Assembly (NCBI GenBank): GCA_900547005.1
Contig: URER01000047.1
Coordinates: 1 to 18,730, forward strand
Reading direction: 5' to 3'
Length of the DNA: 18,730 nt
Source of the DNA: an uncultured Prevotella sp.
Lineage (GTDB): Bacteria; Bacteroidota; Bacteroidia; Bacteroidales; Bacteroidaceae
The position numbers and the translations under genes are program-made. Positions 7,056 through 14,917 of this stretch are shown here, piece after piece (the first letter of the stretch is position 1; each line of letters begins with the position of its first letter). The notes under the pieces were generated by a model. That model was given only the letters and a program-made list of their open reading frames with translations, was not told the DNA's origin and made no database searches.

Positions 7056-8540
7056 TTACTCAGGTCTTGAGTAGTTAGGCGCCTCACTCGTGATTGAGAT
7101 GTTGTGAGGATGGCTCTCAAGCACTCCGGCGTTGGTGATGCGTGTGAACTTAGCTCCATGCAATGCCTCGATAGAACCGGCACCACAATAGCCCATGCCC
7201 GAACGCAGACCTCCGGTGAGCTGATAGATAACCTCCTGAACAGTTCCCTTGTAAGGCACGCGACCTGCGATTCCCTCCGGAACGAGCTTCTTCACGTCCT
7301 TAGTATCGCTCTGGAAATAGCGATCCTTAGAGCCGTTCTTCTGCTCCATAGCCTCGAGCGAGCCCATGCCGCGATAGCTCTTGAACTTACGTCCGTTGAA
7401 GATGATAGTATCGCCCGGGCTCTCCTCGGTTCCGGCAACGAGCGAACCAATCATCACGCTCGAGCCACCGGCTGCGATAGCCTTGACAATATCACCGGAA
7501 TAACGAAGTCCGCCATCGGCGATAAGTGGCACACCCGTACCTTTCAACGCGCTATATACATCGTAAACGGCACTCAACTGAGGCACTCCGACACCAGCCA
7601 CTACACGGGTAGTACAGATAGAACCCGGACCGATACCCACCTTAACGGCATCGGCACCGTTCTCGGCAAGCATCTTTGCTGCCGCGCCTGTTGCCACGTT
7701 ACCCACAACGATATCTACGCCGGGGAACGCTTTCTTAGCCTCAACGAGCTTTTCTATCACATATTTAGAATGTCCGTGAGCCGTATCTATCACGATAGCG
7801 TCAGCACCGGCATCCACAAGAGCCTGCATACGGTCGAGTGTATCGACTGTAACACCCACGCCGGCAGCAACGCGCAGACGACCTTTCTCGTCCTTGCAAG
7901 CCATCGGTTTGTCTTTGGCCTTAGTAATATCCTTATATGTAATGAGTCCAACAATGCAGTTGTCCTTATCCACAACCGGTAATTTCTCAATCTTGTTCTG
8001 CTGCAAAATCTTGGCAGCGGCAATCAAATCGGTCTGCTGGTGTGTCGTCACGAGGTTCTCACTGGTCATCACCTCGTCGATTTTCTTGTCGAGCCGGCTC
8101 TCGAAACGAAGGTCGCGGTTAGTAACAATGCCCACGAGATGGTTCTCCTCGTCTACCACGGGCACGCCACCGATGTGATATTCTTTCATGATAGCGAGCG
8201 CGTCGCCCACAGTCTTGCCTCTGAGAATAGTCACCGGATCATAAATCATACCGTTCTCGGCACGCTTCACAATGGCCACCTGACGAGCCTGCTCATCTAT
8301 CGGCATATTCTTGTGAATCACACCGATACCGCCTTCGCGGGCGATAGCGATAGCCATAGACGATTCTGTCACCGTATCCATAGCGGCTGTGACGAATGGT
8401 ACGTTCAGCTCGATGTTACGAGAGAATTTTGTTTTCAACTCTACCGTTTTCGGCAGCACCTCAGAATAAGCTGGGACAAGAAGGACGTCATCGTAGGTCA
8501 GACCGTCCATTACAATTTTATCTGCAACAAATGATGACAT
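7056..8540 (-). CDS. guaB: Inosine-5'-monophosphate dehydrogenase
   Basis: GuaB oxidises IMP to XMP with NAD+, the rate-limiting step of GTP synthesis in the cytoplasm. The 494-residue product has the usual layout: N-terminal barrel part with the TYDDVLLVP start, two CBS domains at about 97-210 that bind regulatory nucleotides, then the rest of the barrel. The catalytic loop GIGPGSICTTR has Cys at 309, and the phosphate-binding IADGGLRYSGD (340-350) and GMGSLEAM flap (391-398) follow. I chose the ATG at 8540 (MSSFVADK) and not 8711. The longer frame runs through a promoter-like element and a GC-rich intergenic repeat, and its extra 57 residues match no IMPDH feature I know. Confidence 0.97.
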   Translation of the reverse strand: MSSFVADKIVMDGLTYDDVLLVPAYSEVLPKTVELKTKFSRNIELNVPFVTAAMDTVTESSMAIAIAREGGIGVIHKNMPIDEQARQVAIVKRAENGMIYDPVTILRGKTVGDALAIMKEYHIGGVPVVDEENHLVGIVTNRDLRFESRLDKKIDEVMTSENLVTTHQQTDLIAAAKILQQNKIEKLPVVDKDNCIVGLITYKDITKAKDKPMACKDEKGRLRVAAGVGVTVDTLDRMQALVDAGADAIVIDTAHGHSKYVIEKLVEAKKAFPGVDIVVGNVATGAAAKMLAENGADAVKVGIGPGSICTTRVVAGVGVPQLSAVYDVYSALKGTGVPLIADGGLRYSGDIVKAIAAGGSSVMIGSLVAGTEESPGDTIIFNGRKFKSYRGMGSLEAMEQKNGSKDRYFQSDTKDVKKLVPEGIAGRVPYKGTVQEVIYQLTGGLRSGMGYCGAGSIEALHGAKFTRITNAGVLESHPHNISITSEAPNYSRPE

Positions 8541-8562
8541 ATTATTAAAAAATTTATTGCGT

Positions 8563-8596
8563 GCAAAATTAGCAAAAAAAATCCATTTGGTAAAAC
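8563..8596 (-). promoter_or_regulatory. Probable guaB promoter
   Basis: The minus strand has TAATTTTGC at 8571-8563, an exact TAnnTTTGC -7 element, with GTTTT (8596-8592) 20 bases upstream as a plausible -33 element. It lies about 25 bases from the guaB ATG, giving a very short leader. This position also argues against the longer guaB start. Confidence 0.6.
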
Positions 8597-8644
8597 ATTC
8601 AACCGTCTCTTTCTCCTTATTAATTCTATTTAACGCAGTTGTAG

Positions 8645-8673
8645 CCCCCCCTCTAATCCCCCCAAAGGGGGAG
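8645..8673. repeat. GC-rich hairpin of a Bacteroidetes intergenic repeat type
   Basis: The sequence runs CCCCCCTCTAATCCCCCC, then AAA, then GGGGGAG. The five-base stem CCCCC/GGGGG with an AAA loop is extended by flanking TCT/AGA. From memory, similar C-run/AAA/G-run elements are common in intergenic DNA of many Bacteroidetes and often produce spurious reading frames. This one causes the false N-terminal extension of guaB. Confidence 0.6.
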
Positions 8674-8723
8674 AAAGGAGACAGAAAGCTGGACTCCGGG
8701 AGTTCTGACAACTCATAGTTCTC

Positions 8724-8856
8724 AACTATTTCGGGCGCAGTACTTGAGTATTTCGGGTGCAGTACTTGAGTATTTCAGGTGTAGTACTCGAGTATTTCGG
8801 GTCTGATTACTCGAGTATTTTAGGTGTAGTACTGGAGTATTTCGGGTGCAGTACTG
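8724..8856. repeat. Tandem array 2 of 22-base units
   Basis: Six contiguous units lie at 8724-8745, 8746-8767, 8768-8789, 8790-8812, 8813-8834 and 8835-8856. The first has a diverged start (AACTATTTCGG); the others begin GAGTATTT. The fourth is the 23-base variant with CTGATTACT. The last unit is identical to the last unit of array 1 (270-291). Ignoring one extra unit (8746-8767), the order of variants matches array 1: GCGCAGTACT, TGTAGTACTC, CTGATTACT, a variable unit, TGCAGTACTG. Both arrays have the same orientation on the plus strand. Confidence 0.92.
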
Positions 8857-8920
8857 AGACTAAACGGCCCTTTTTGCAGCCGATTTTGTATCTTATTGTA
8901 AATCAAGGAGATAGAGGGTG

Positions 8921-8988
8921 CATAAAAATATAGCTAAAATTTGTTCCAAAAGAGCTACTTTCAGAATAAATTTTAGCTATATTTTATG
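8921..8988 (-). terminator. Strong hairpin after the pectate lyase gene, likely terminator
   Basis: An 18-base perfect inverted repeat pairs 8925-8942 (AAAATATAGCTAAAATTT) with 8968-8985. It extends by CAT/ATG past a one-base bulge, with a 25-base loop. On the minus strand the 3' arm ends in ATATTTTTATG, giving a short T-run. It starts 17 bases after the pectate lyase stop. A rho-independent terminator is the simplest reading; the stem is unusually long and AT-rich for one. Confidence 0.65.
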
Positions 8989-9004
8989 AAAGAGATATAT
9001 TGAA

Positions 9005-10528
9005 TCAGCGGATAACGACCTTAGATGTGCTCACCGTTCCGTCTGTGTTTTGGGTCTTACGGATATATATGCCATACTCAGGAGCTGCAACTTTCATACC
9101 GTTGATGGTGTAATAAACTGTCGTGGCAACCCCACCGGCAGAGACATTGGATATTCCCGTCTCTACTTTGGTTATCGTATTTCCTTTTTCATCGTATGTA
9201 TTTCCCGTGAGTTTGTTAGCCACAGCGTTGGCATACTCATTGATATTCTCGGCCGGGATAGTCTCGGTGTAAGTCTTATAGATTTCAATCTTGCCTGCAC
9301 CTGAGTATTTTTTAGCAAGTTCCGGCACGTCAACGGTTTTGTCGAGATGGTTCACCGTGTAGGAAGAGGCGGTCTGGGTGGGTATCCAAGAGTTTGTAGG
9401 AAGGGGAAGAACCTCGTCTACCTTTCCACCATCTATATTATTATAGCCTTCTATCAATCTCAAACAACTTTTATATACCAAGTCATATCCATCCTGTGTA
9501 TTTATATTTATAGTTCCGCCTCCATCAGTAAGTATCGGCGCTTTAGAGTTTTCAAAGTAGCAAGCCTCGACATATCCAACTGCCTTTGTACGCAAATCCC
9601 ATCCGTCTGCGCATCCTGTCTGGTAGTTATTATAATAATGCAGATGGCCGCCACGTTGCAAAGGCAAACGCGAACCATCAATGTTTTCAAAAAAATTGTG
9701 ATGCATCGTTATTGTGCGACAGCCATCATAGATATCCGAGTTACCCTTGCCAAAGAGGCAAGACTTATCATGATTGTGGAAATAGTTATAGCTGATAGTC
9801 ATCCACTGCACATTATTCTTGCAGTCGAGCAAGCCGTCGTAGCGGTCTTTATTGGCCGCATTGCCATTGAAAAACTCGCAATGGTCTACCCAAATATGCG
9901 CTCCCCAATCTGTCTTAGCACTTGTTTTGTCGGCCTGTATGCCAATGCAGTCGGGGTCGCCCACCTCAACCTGTGCGCCGTCACGCCACGCTACGATCTT
10001 GTTTTCGCCGCTCTTCAATATCGGAGCGCCGTTCATGGTAAACCGACAGTTGCGGATAATGACGTTATCGGGGCATTGCATGACAAAGGTTATGCGCGAG
10101 AATAGCGGTGCCTGATTGGTCTTGGAATTGACAACGCCGATGAGTGTCTTGTTCGGGGCTACCATTATGCGCTCGCCGTAGGTTGTCTCCACGCCTTGTG
10201 AACCATCCTGCGTGTCGCACAGATGCCCCGTATCCAAACCGTCGACATAGCATTTTATGCCCGTGGTAATGTCCTTATCGACGATAATCACGTATGGGTC
10301 GGAGGCTTGGAGATATGCCTGAAGCTGCGAGAAGTTTGCAGCATACACGACTTTGCCCCCCGCGCCACCGGTTGTTCCGCCTGCGCGATAATGATTAGTA
10401 CCCTGTATTCCTTCTACAGCCGCAAATCCGTCGATTCCGAAATTGCGTCCGTCTACTGTTTGTGCGGATGCCGTTGACACACACATTGCCAATAACGCAC
10501 CCGCAACCAATCTGTTTTTGATTGCCAT
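9005..10528 (-). CDS. Secreted pectate lyase, polysaccharide lyase family 1 type
   Basis: The enzyme would cleave polygalacturonate by calcium-dependent beta-elimination, outside the cytoplasm. The 507-residue protein has a signal peptide (1-22, ending STASA/Q). A right-handed parallel beta-helix follows with PL1 landmarks: WVDHCEF (213-219), DGLLDCKN (231-238), TISYNYFHNHDKSCLFG (244-260) and HHNFF (276-280). RLPLQR (287-292) fits the RxPxxR motif whose first Arg is the catalytic base. The C-terminus, with YYTINGMKVAAPEYGIYIRK (472-491) and a Lys/Val/Arg end, resembles short C-terminal tails of secreted Bacteroidales proteins; whether it is a type IX sorting signal I cannot tell. It starts 53 bases after recQ, so read-through is possible, but it ends in its own hairpin. 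A related pectin lyase is the alternative. Confidence 0.88.
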   Translation of the reverse strand: MAIKNRLVAGALLAMCVSTASAQTVDGRNFGIDGFAAVEGIQGTNHYRAGGTTGGAGGKVVYAANFSQLQAYLQASDPYVIIVDKDITTGIKCYVDGLDTGHLCDTQDGSQGVETTYGERIMVAPNKTLIGVVNSKTNQAPLFSRITFVMQCPDNVIIRNCRFTMNGAPILKSGENKIVAWRDGAQVEVGDPDCIGIQADKTSAKTDWGAHIWVDHCEFFNGNAANKDRYDGLLDCKNNVQWMTISYNYFHNHDKSCLFGKGNSDIYDGCRTITMHHNFFENIDGSRLPLQRGGHLHYYNNYQTGCADGWDLRTKAVGYVEACYFENSKAPILTDGGGTININTQDGYDLVYKSCLRLIEGYNNIDGGKVDEVLPLPTNSWIPTQTASSYTVNHLDKTVDVPELAKKYSGAGKIEIYKTYTETIPAENINEYANAVANKLTGNTYDEKGNTITKVETGISNVSAGGVATTVYYTINGMKVAAPEYGIYIRKTQNTDGTVSTSKVVIR

Positions 10529-10581
10529 AATGTTTCAAGTAATTTGTTTGTTTATATTAGTTTTATCTGTCTGCAACTGTC

Positions 10582-12759
10582 TCAGTTGGCCATTTCCGAC
10601 AGGAATTTTATTCTTATCAGTCTTATTTCATCCTCGCTGTAATCGTTGCCGAGCTCCTCTTGGGCAGTGTCCAGGTCGTCGGTTTCGCTCTCGGCGAAGT
10701 AGTCGTAGATATCGTCTATGTGGTCTTCGTCCATCACATCCTCGATGAAATAGTCGATATTCAACTTCATTCCGCTATATACGATGTCCTCTACATTATC
10801 CAGCAGCTCCTCGAAATCGAGTCCTTCGGCCGTTGCGATGTCGTCGAGCGGAATCTTGCGGTCGATACTTTGAATGATTTTCACTTTCTTCAGCGACTTG
10901 TTCGGCACGGTGCGCACGCGCAGTTCCTCCGGACGTTCTATCTCATTCTCCTCACAATAGCGCTTTATCAGTTCGCAGAACTCCTTGCCATAGCGCTTTG
11001 CCTTGCCTGCTCCAACGCCCTGGATGTTCTGCAATTCCTTTTCGTTGACGGGATACATCGTAGCCATCTGCTCCAAAGAAACGTCTTGGAAGATTACGTA
11101 TGGGGGCACTTCAAGCCTGCCGGCCATACTCCTGCGCAAGTCTTTCAGCATCTTGAAGAGAGTGTCATCAAGTGCCGAACCGATATTTTCCATTGAGTCT
11201 TTGTCCTCGTCATCGCTAAATTCGTTGTCGAGAACTATCATAAACGGCTTCGGACTGTTAACAAACGCCTTGCCCGAGGCTGTAAGTTTCAGGAGTCCGT
11301 AGTTCTCTACGTCTTTCTTCAGGTAACCGGCTATCAGTGCCTGACGTATCACCGGATTCCAAATCACGGGGTCTTCGTCCTCGCCCAGTCCGAACTCTTC
11401 GAGCCGGTCGTGCTTGTGCGACACAATGTCGTCGGTGTTTCTGCCCTTCACAAAGTCGATGATGTATTCCTGACGGAAGTTCTCTTTCACCGCCTTGACA
11501 GATTTCAGCACCGCCAACAAGGCTTCCGTGGCCTCGATTTTGGTCTTCGGATGCAGACAGTTGTCGCAGTTATGGCAGTTCTCCTCGGTGTATTCCTCGC
11601 CGAAATAATGCAGCAACATCTTCCTGCGGCATACGGACGACTCCGCATACGCGGCCGTTTCCTGCAATAGTTGCTTGCCAATATCCTGCTCGGCGACGGG
11701 TTTCCCGTCCATGAATTTCTCAAGTTTGCGAAGGTCTTTCTCTGAATAGAAAGCGATGCAGCGACCTTCTTCGCCATCGCGTCCGGCCCTTCCGGTTTCC
11801 TGATAGTAGCCTTCGAGGCTCTTAGGAATGTCATAATGAATCACGAAACGCACGTCGGGCTTGTCAATTCCCATACCGAAAGCTATCGTAGCCACAATGA
11901 CATCGATTTTCTCCATAAGGAAATCGTCCTGTGTCTTCGACCTCGTTTCCGAGTCCATACCTGCATGATAGGGCGCTGCCTTTATGTCATTGGCCTGCAA
12001 GACGGCTGCGAGTTCCTCCACCTTCTTCCTCGACAGGCAATAAACAATGCCGCTCTTGCCCTCATTCTGGCGTATGAACATTATGATGTTCTTGTCTATA
12101 TCCTTTGTCTTCTGCCTTACCTCATAATACAAGTTCGGGCGGTTGAACGAGCTTTTGAACTCTTTGGCGTCCTCAATGCCCAGACTCCGCTTTATGTCGG
12201 TACGCACCTTGTCGGTCGCCGTAGCCGTAAGGGCAATTATCGGAGCGTTGCCTATCTCATCGATGGCAGTTCTGATCTTTCTGTATTCGGGCCTGAAATC
12301 ATGTCCCCACTCTGATATACAGTGGGCCTCATCAATGGCATAGAATGATATTTTAACCGATTTGAAGAACTCGACGTTCTCCTCTTTGTTCAGCGACTCG
12401 GGGGCGACATAAAGCAATTTGGTCAGTCCCGATGTAACATCACTTTTCACCTTGTCGATGGCAGACTTCTTAAGCGACGAGTTCAGATAGTGGGCCACGC
12501 CGTCGCTCTCGCTCATTCCGTTTATCACATCCACCTGATTTTTCATCAGCGCGATAAGCGGCGACACGACGATAGCCGTGCCTTCCATAAGCAACGAGGG
12601 CAACTGATAGCACAAACTCTTGCCGCCGCCCGTCGGCATCAGCACAAAAGTGTCGTGTCCATCAAGTACATTGCTTATAATAGCCTCTTGGTCGCCTTTG
12701 AACGAGTCAAAGCCGAAGTAATGTTTAAGTCTTTCGGTAAGATTATATTTTCCTGCCAT
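10582..12759 (-). CDS. recQ: ATP-dependent DNA helicase RecQ
   Basis: RecQ unwinds DNA 3' to 5' in recombination and fork repair. The 725-residue protein shows the SF2 core: PTGGGKS (42-48), DEAH (143-146), ALTATAT (176-182), IVYCLSRKK (238-246) and QETGRAGRDG (320-329). The RQC zinc site uses Cys377, 395, 398 and 401, followed by a winged helix. The HRDC domain spans about 531-605. Beyond it lies an extra region of about 110 residues (KSLKKVKIIQSIDRK, then a helix-turn-helix-like segment and an acidic Asp/Glu stretch at 673-702). E. coli RecQ is about 610 residues; the long tail appears typical of Bacteroidetes. It follows clpX by 104 bases, with a hairpin in the gap. Confidence 0.96.
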   Translation of the reverse strand: MAGKYNLTERLKHYFGFDSFKGDQEAIISNVLDGHDTFVLMPTGGGKSLCYQLPSLLMEGTAIVVSPLIALMKNQVDVINGMSESDGVAHYLNSSLKKSAIDKVKSDVTSGLTKLLYVAPESLNKEENVEFFKSVKISFYAIDEAHCISEWGHDFRPEYRKIRTAIDEIGNAPIIALTATATDKVRTDIKRSLGIEDAKEFKSSFNRPNLYYEVRQKTKDIDKNIIMFIRQNEGKSGIVYCLSRKKVEELAAVLQANDIKAAPYHAGMDSETRSKTQDDFLMEKIDVIVATIAFGMGIDKPDVRFVIHYDIPKSLEGYYQETGRAGRDGEEGRCIAFYSEKDLRKLEKFMDGKPVAEQDIGKQLLQETAAYAESSVCRRKMLLHYFGEEYTEENCHNCDNCLHPKTKIEATEALLAVLKSVKAVKENFRQEYIIDFVKGRNTDDIVSHKHDRLEEFGLGEDEDPVIWNPVIRQALIAGYLKKDVENYGLLKLTASGKAFVNSPKPFMIVLDNEFSDDEDKDSMENIGSALDDTLFKMLKDLRRSMAGRLEVPPYVIFQDVSLEQMATMYPVNEKELQNIQGVGAGKAKRYGKEFCELIKRYCEENEIERPEELRVRTVPNKSLKKVKIIQSIDRKIPLDDIATAEGLDFEELLDNVEDIVYSGMKLNIDYFIEDVMDEDHIDDIYDYFAESETDDLDTAQEELGNDYSEDEIRLIRIKFLSEMAN

Positions 12760-12808
12760 AGCATCAAAAGGTTTTATATCACCCTGGTAGAGTTTGTCTT
12801 TATATTTG

Positions 12809-12840
12809 CGGCAGGGAAAGAAACAAGGTCTCCCCTGCCG
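12809..12840. other. Hairpin between clpX and recQ
   Basis: CGGCAGGG (12809-12816) and CCCTGCCG (12833-12840) form a perfect 8-bp stem with a 16-base loop. On the minus strand it is followed by CAAATATAAAG, with no T-run. It could be an RNA stabiliser or processing site in a clpX-recQ transcript, or a factor-dependent terminator. Confidence 0.4.
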
Positions 12841-12863
12841 TGTTTATCATATAGGATGAGTCT

Positions 12864-14099
12864 TTAAGCAGACTCCAACTTATTCAAATGTGCTTTTTCA
12901 AGTTCCGTTTTAGCATAGTCGAGCGTAACCTTGAACTTCTTTTTCTTAGTAGACGGAATCTCATACATAGCATTCATCATCATGCTTTCTACGATGGAGC
13001 GCAGTCCACGGGCACCGAGCTTGTACTCAACTGCCTTGTCTACGACGTATTCGAGGGCTTCCTTGTCGAACTCCAGCTTTATGCCATCCATCTCAAACAG
13101 CTTCTCATACTGCTTGATAATCGAGTTCTTAGGCTCTACGAGTATCTTGCGCAGTGCCTCCTTGTCGAGCGGATTCAGATACGTAAGCACCGGCAGACGA
13201 CCGATAATCTCAGGTATCAGTCCGAAAGACTTGAGGTCTTGCGGTAGAACATACTGCATAAGGTTGTTCTTGTCTATCTTGCGCACGTTCTGAACAGAGT
13301 TATATCCCACCACATGGGTGTTCATGCGCTGTGCTATCTTGCGTTCGATACCATCGAAAGCACCACCGCAAACGAAGAGGATATTCCTTGTATCTACGTG
13401 TATGTAGTCCTGATCGGGATGCTTGCGGCCACCCTTCGGCGGAACGTTCACCATTGTTCCCTCGAGCAGTTTCAGCAGTCCCTGCTGCACGCCTTCGCCA
13501 CTCACGTCGCGCGTAATGCTCGGATTGTCGCTCTTGCGTGCTATCTTGTCAATCTCGTCAATGAACACGATGCCACGCTCGGCAGCCTCAAGGTCGTAGT
13601 CGGCCACCTGCAACAGACGCGAGAGAATGCTCTCCACGTCCTCGCCCACATAGCCGGCCTCGGTGAATACCGTAGCATCGACTATCGTGAACGGCACTTC
13701 GAGCAACTTGGCTATCGTGCGGGCAATAAGCGTTTTGCCCGTACCCGTCGAGCCTACCATGATGATATTGCTCTTCTCTATCTCCACACCGGTGTCGTCC
13801 TTAGGCTGTTGCAGTCGTTTATAGTGGTTATACACCGCCACCGAAAGGAACTTCTTAGCCTCATCCTGACCAATGACATACTGGTCGAGATATTCCTTTA
13901 TCTCTACCGGCTTCGGCACTTTCTTCAGCACAAATGGCTTACCGCCAGTCTTACGGGCGTTGTCATACATCCCGGCCGACTCGGCAATATTGTATGCCTG
14001 CTGCGCGCAATCCTCGCAGATATGGCCGTTCAGTCCCGATATAAGAATCTTTACCTCTGTCTCGCTTCTACCACAGAAGCTGCATACTTTCTTTGGCAT
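12864..14099 (-). CDS. clpX: ATP-dependent Clp protease ATP-binding subunit ClpX
   Basis: ClpX is the AAA+ unfoldase that feeds proteins into ClpP. The 411-residue protein has the N-terminal zinc-binding domain (Cys6, 9, 28, 31), Walker A GSTGTGKT (116-123), the pore-1 loop GYVGED (149-154), Walker B FIDEID (179-184), the RKH loop (225-227) and the sensor-2 region GARGLRS (362-368). At the place of the ClpP-docking IGF tripeptide I read VGY (264-266), which keeps the hydrophobic-Gly-aromatic pattern. The start ATG shares one base with the clpP stop (TAATG), so the two are translationally linked, as expected for partners. Confidence 0.98.
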   Translation of the reverse strand: MPKKVCSFCGRSETEVKILISGLNGHICEDCAQQAYNIAESAGMYDNARKTGGKPFVLKKVPKPVEIKEYLDQYVIGQDEAKKFLSVAVYNHYKRLQQPKDDTGVEIEKSNIIMVGSTGTGKTLIARTIAKLLEVPFTIVDATVFTEAGYVGEDVESILSRLLQVADYDLEAAERGIVFIDEIDKIARKSDNPSITRDVSGEGVQQGLLKLLEGTMVNVPPKGGRKHPDQDYIHVDTRNILFVCGGAFDGIERKIAQRMNTHVVGYNSVQNVRKIDKNNLMQYVLPQDLKSFGLIPEIIGRLPVLTYLNPLDKEALRKILVEPKNSIIKQYEKLFEMDGIKLEFDKEALEYVVDKAVEYKLGARGLRSIVESMMMNAMYEIPSTKKKKFKVTLDYAKTELEKAHLNKLESA

Positions 14100-14785
14100 T
14101 ACTTAGTTTCTGTTGCGTTAGTTACTTTCTTAGCCAGAACCTCATCCACCATTCCGTATTCTTTGGCCTCGGCCGCGGTCATCCAGTAGTTGCGGTCGCT
14201 GTCCTGCCAAACCTTATCGAACGGAGTATGAGAATGTTCTGATATGATTGTGTAGAGTTCCTTCTTGAATTTCTGTATCTCGCGAGCCTCTATCTCAATG
14301 TCGGAAGCCTGTCCCTGCACCCCGCCTAACGGCTGGTGAATCATCACGCGGCTGTGGGTGAGGGCTGTGCGCTTGCCTTCCTTGCCGGCAACGAGCAACA
14401 CGGCGGCCATCGAAGCGGCCATACCGGTACACATCGTGCTTACGTCCGACGAAATAAACTGCATGGTATCGTAAATACCCAAGCCCGCCGTCACGCTACC
14501 GCCGGGGCTGTTTATATATATGGAAATGTCCTTGTCGGGGTCTACGGAGTCGAGATAGAGCAACTGCGCCTGTATCGTATTGGCCGTATAGTCGTCTATC
14601 GGTGTTCCGAGAAAGATGATACGTTCCATCATCAAACGCGAGAACACGTCCATCTGAGTAACGTTCAACTGACGCTCCTCAAGGATATACGGGTTGAGAT
14701 ACTGCGACTGAGCCCTTATCACGCCGTCGAGAACCATACTGTTTATACCAAGATGCCCTACGGCATATTTCCTAAAATCATTCAT
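14099..14785 (-). CDS. clpP: ATP-dependent Clp protease proteolytic subunit ClpP
   Basis: ClpP forms the serine-protease chamber of ClpXP. I chose the ATG at 14785 (MNDFRKYA), giving 228 residues. The upstream ATG at 14824 lies inside a terminator-like hairpin and its 13 residues do not look like ClpP. The catalytic Ser is Ser125 in GMAASMAA and the His is His150 in RVMIHQPLGG. The third triad residue falls in DSDRNYWMTAAEAKEYG. Aligned by eye with E. coli TERDRFLSAPEAVEYG, the catalytic Asp position is Asn199. An Asn at this position has been described in a Listeria ClpP paralogue, so this may lower or tune activity and not abolish it. It is followed directly by clpX. Confidence 0.97.
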   Translation of the reverse strand: MNDFRKYAVGHLGINSMVLDGVIRAQSQYLNPYILEERQLNVTQMDVFSRLMMERIIFLGTPIDDYTANTIQAQLLYLDSVDPDKDISIYINSPGGSVTAGLGIYDTMQFISSDVSTMCTGMAASMAAVLLVAGKEGKRTALTHSRVMIHQPLGGVQGQASDIEIEAREIQKFKKELYTIISEHSHTPFDKVWQDSDRNYWMTAAEAKEYGMVDEVLAKKVTNATETK

Positions 14786-14810
14786 ATCTGCTGTTGTTAC
14801 AATCTTAAAC

Positions 14811-14881
14811 AAAAAAGAGGTCATCGACCTTTTTATTCTTTCTTCGTTCTACAAAGTTAGAAAAAAAAGTCGATAACCTCT
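14811..14881 (-). terminator. Terminator or attenuator hairpin between tig and clpP
   Basis: On the minus strand GAGGTTATCGAC (14880-14869) can pair with GTCGATGACCTC (14828-14817), 11 of 12 bases, extended by U/A runs inside, and is followed at once by TTTTTT (14816-14811). A smaller hairpin, AGGTC-GAT-GACCT, uses the same 3' arm and the same T-run. This has the form of a rho-independent terminator for tig or an attenuator in front of clpP. Confidence 0.65.
14852..14859 (-). promoter_or_regulatory. Possible clpP promoter inside the hairpin loop
   Basis: The minus strand reads TAACTTTG, an exact TAnnTTTG -7 element, about 67 bases from the clpP ATG. It lies in the loop of the hairpin at 14811-14881. 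A transcript starting here would lack the upstream arm. No clear TTG-like -33 element is seen 19-21 bases upstream. Confidence 0.4.
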
Positions 14882-14917
14882 ATCTAATATAGAAGTTTTT
14901 TCAAAAAAATCTTGTTT

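Larger units (their letters stand above)
8541..9004. other. 464-bp intergenic region between the pectate lyase gene and guaB
   Basis: I see no gene. From right to left, in the direction of transcription, it holds a long hairpin (8921-8988), tandem array 2 (8724-8856), a GC-rich repeat (8645-8673) and the guaB promoter (8563-8596). This is the densest non-coding stretch of the window. Confidence 0.7.

Noticed and set aside
7104..7982. 292-codon open frame on the plus strand opposite guaB
   Set aside because: It is antisense to well-conserved IMPDH catalytic sequence and its translation has no family features.
8541..8711. 57-residue N-terminal extension of GuaB
   Set aside because: It is encoded by the guaB promoter region and a GC-rich intergenic repeat. 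IMPDH normally starts near MSSFVADK.
10574..10588. CAACTG-AGA-CAGTTG hairpin at the recQ stop codon as a terminator
   Set aside because: The stem is only 6 bp, overlaps the stop codon, and is followed by CAGACAGATAAAAC with no T-run.
13314..14189. 291-codon open frame on the plus strand opposite clpX
   Set aside because: It is antisense to the ClpX AAA+ core and the end of clpP, with no promoter or known domain.
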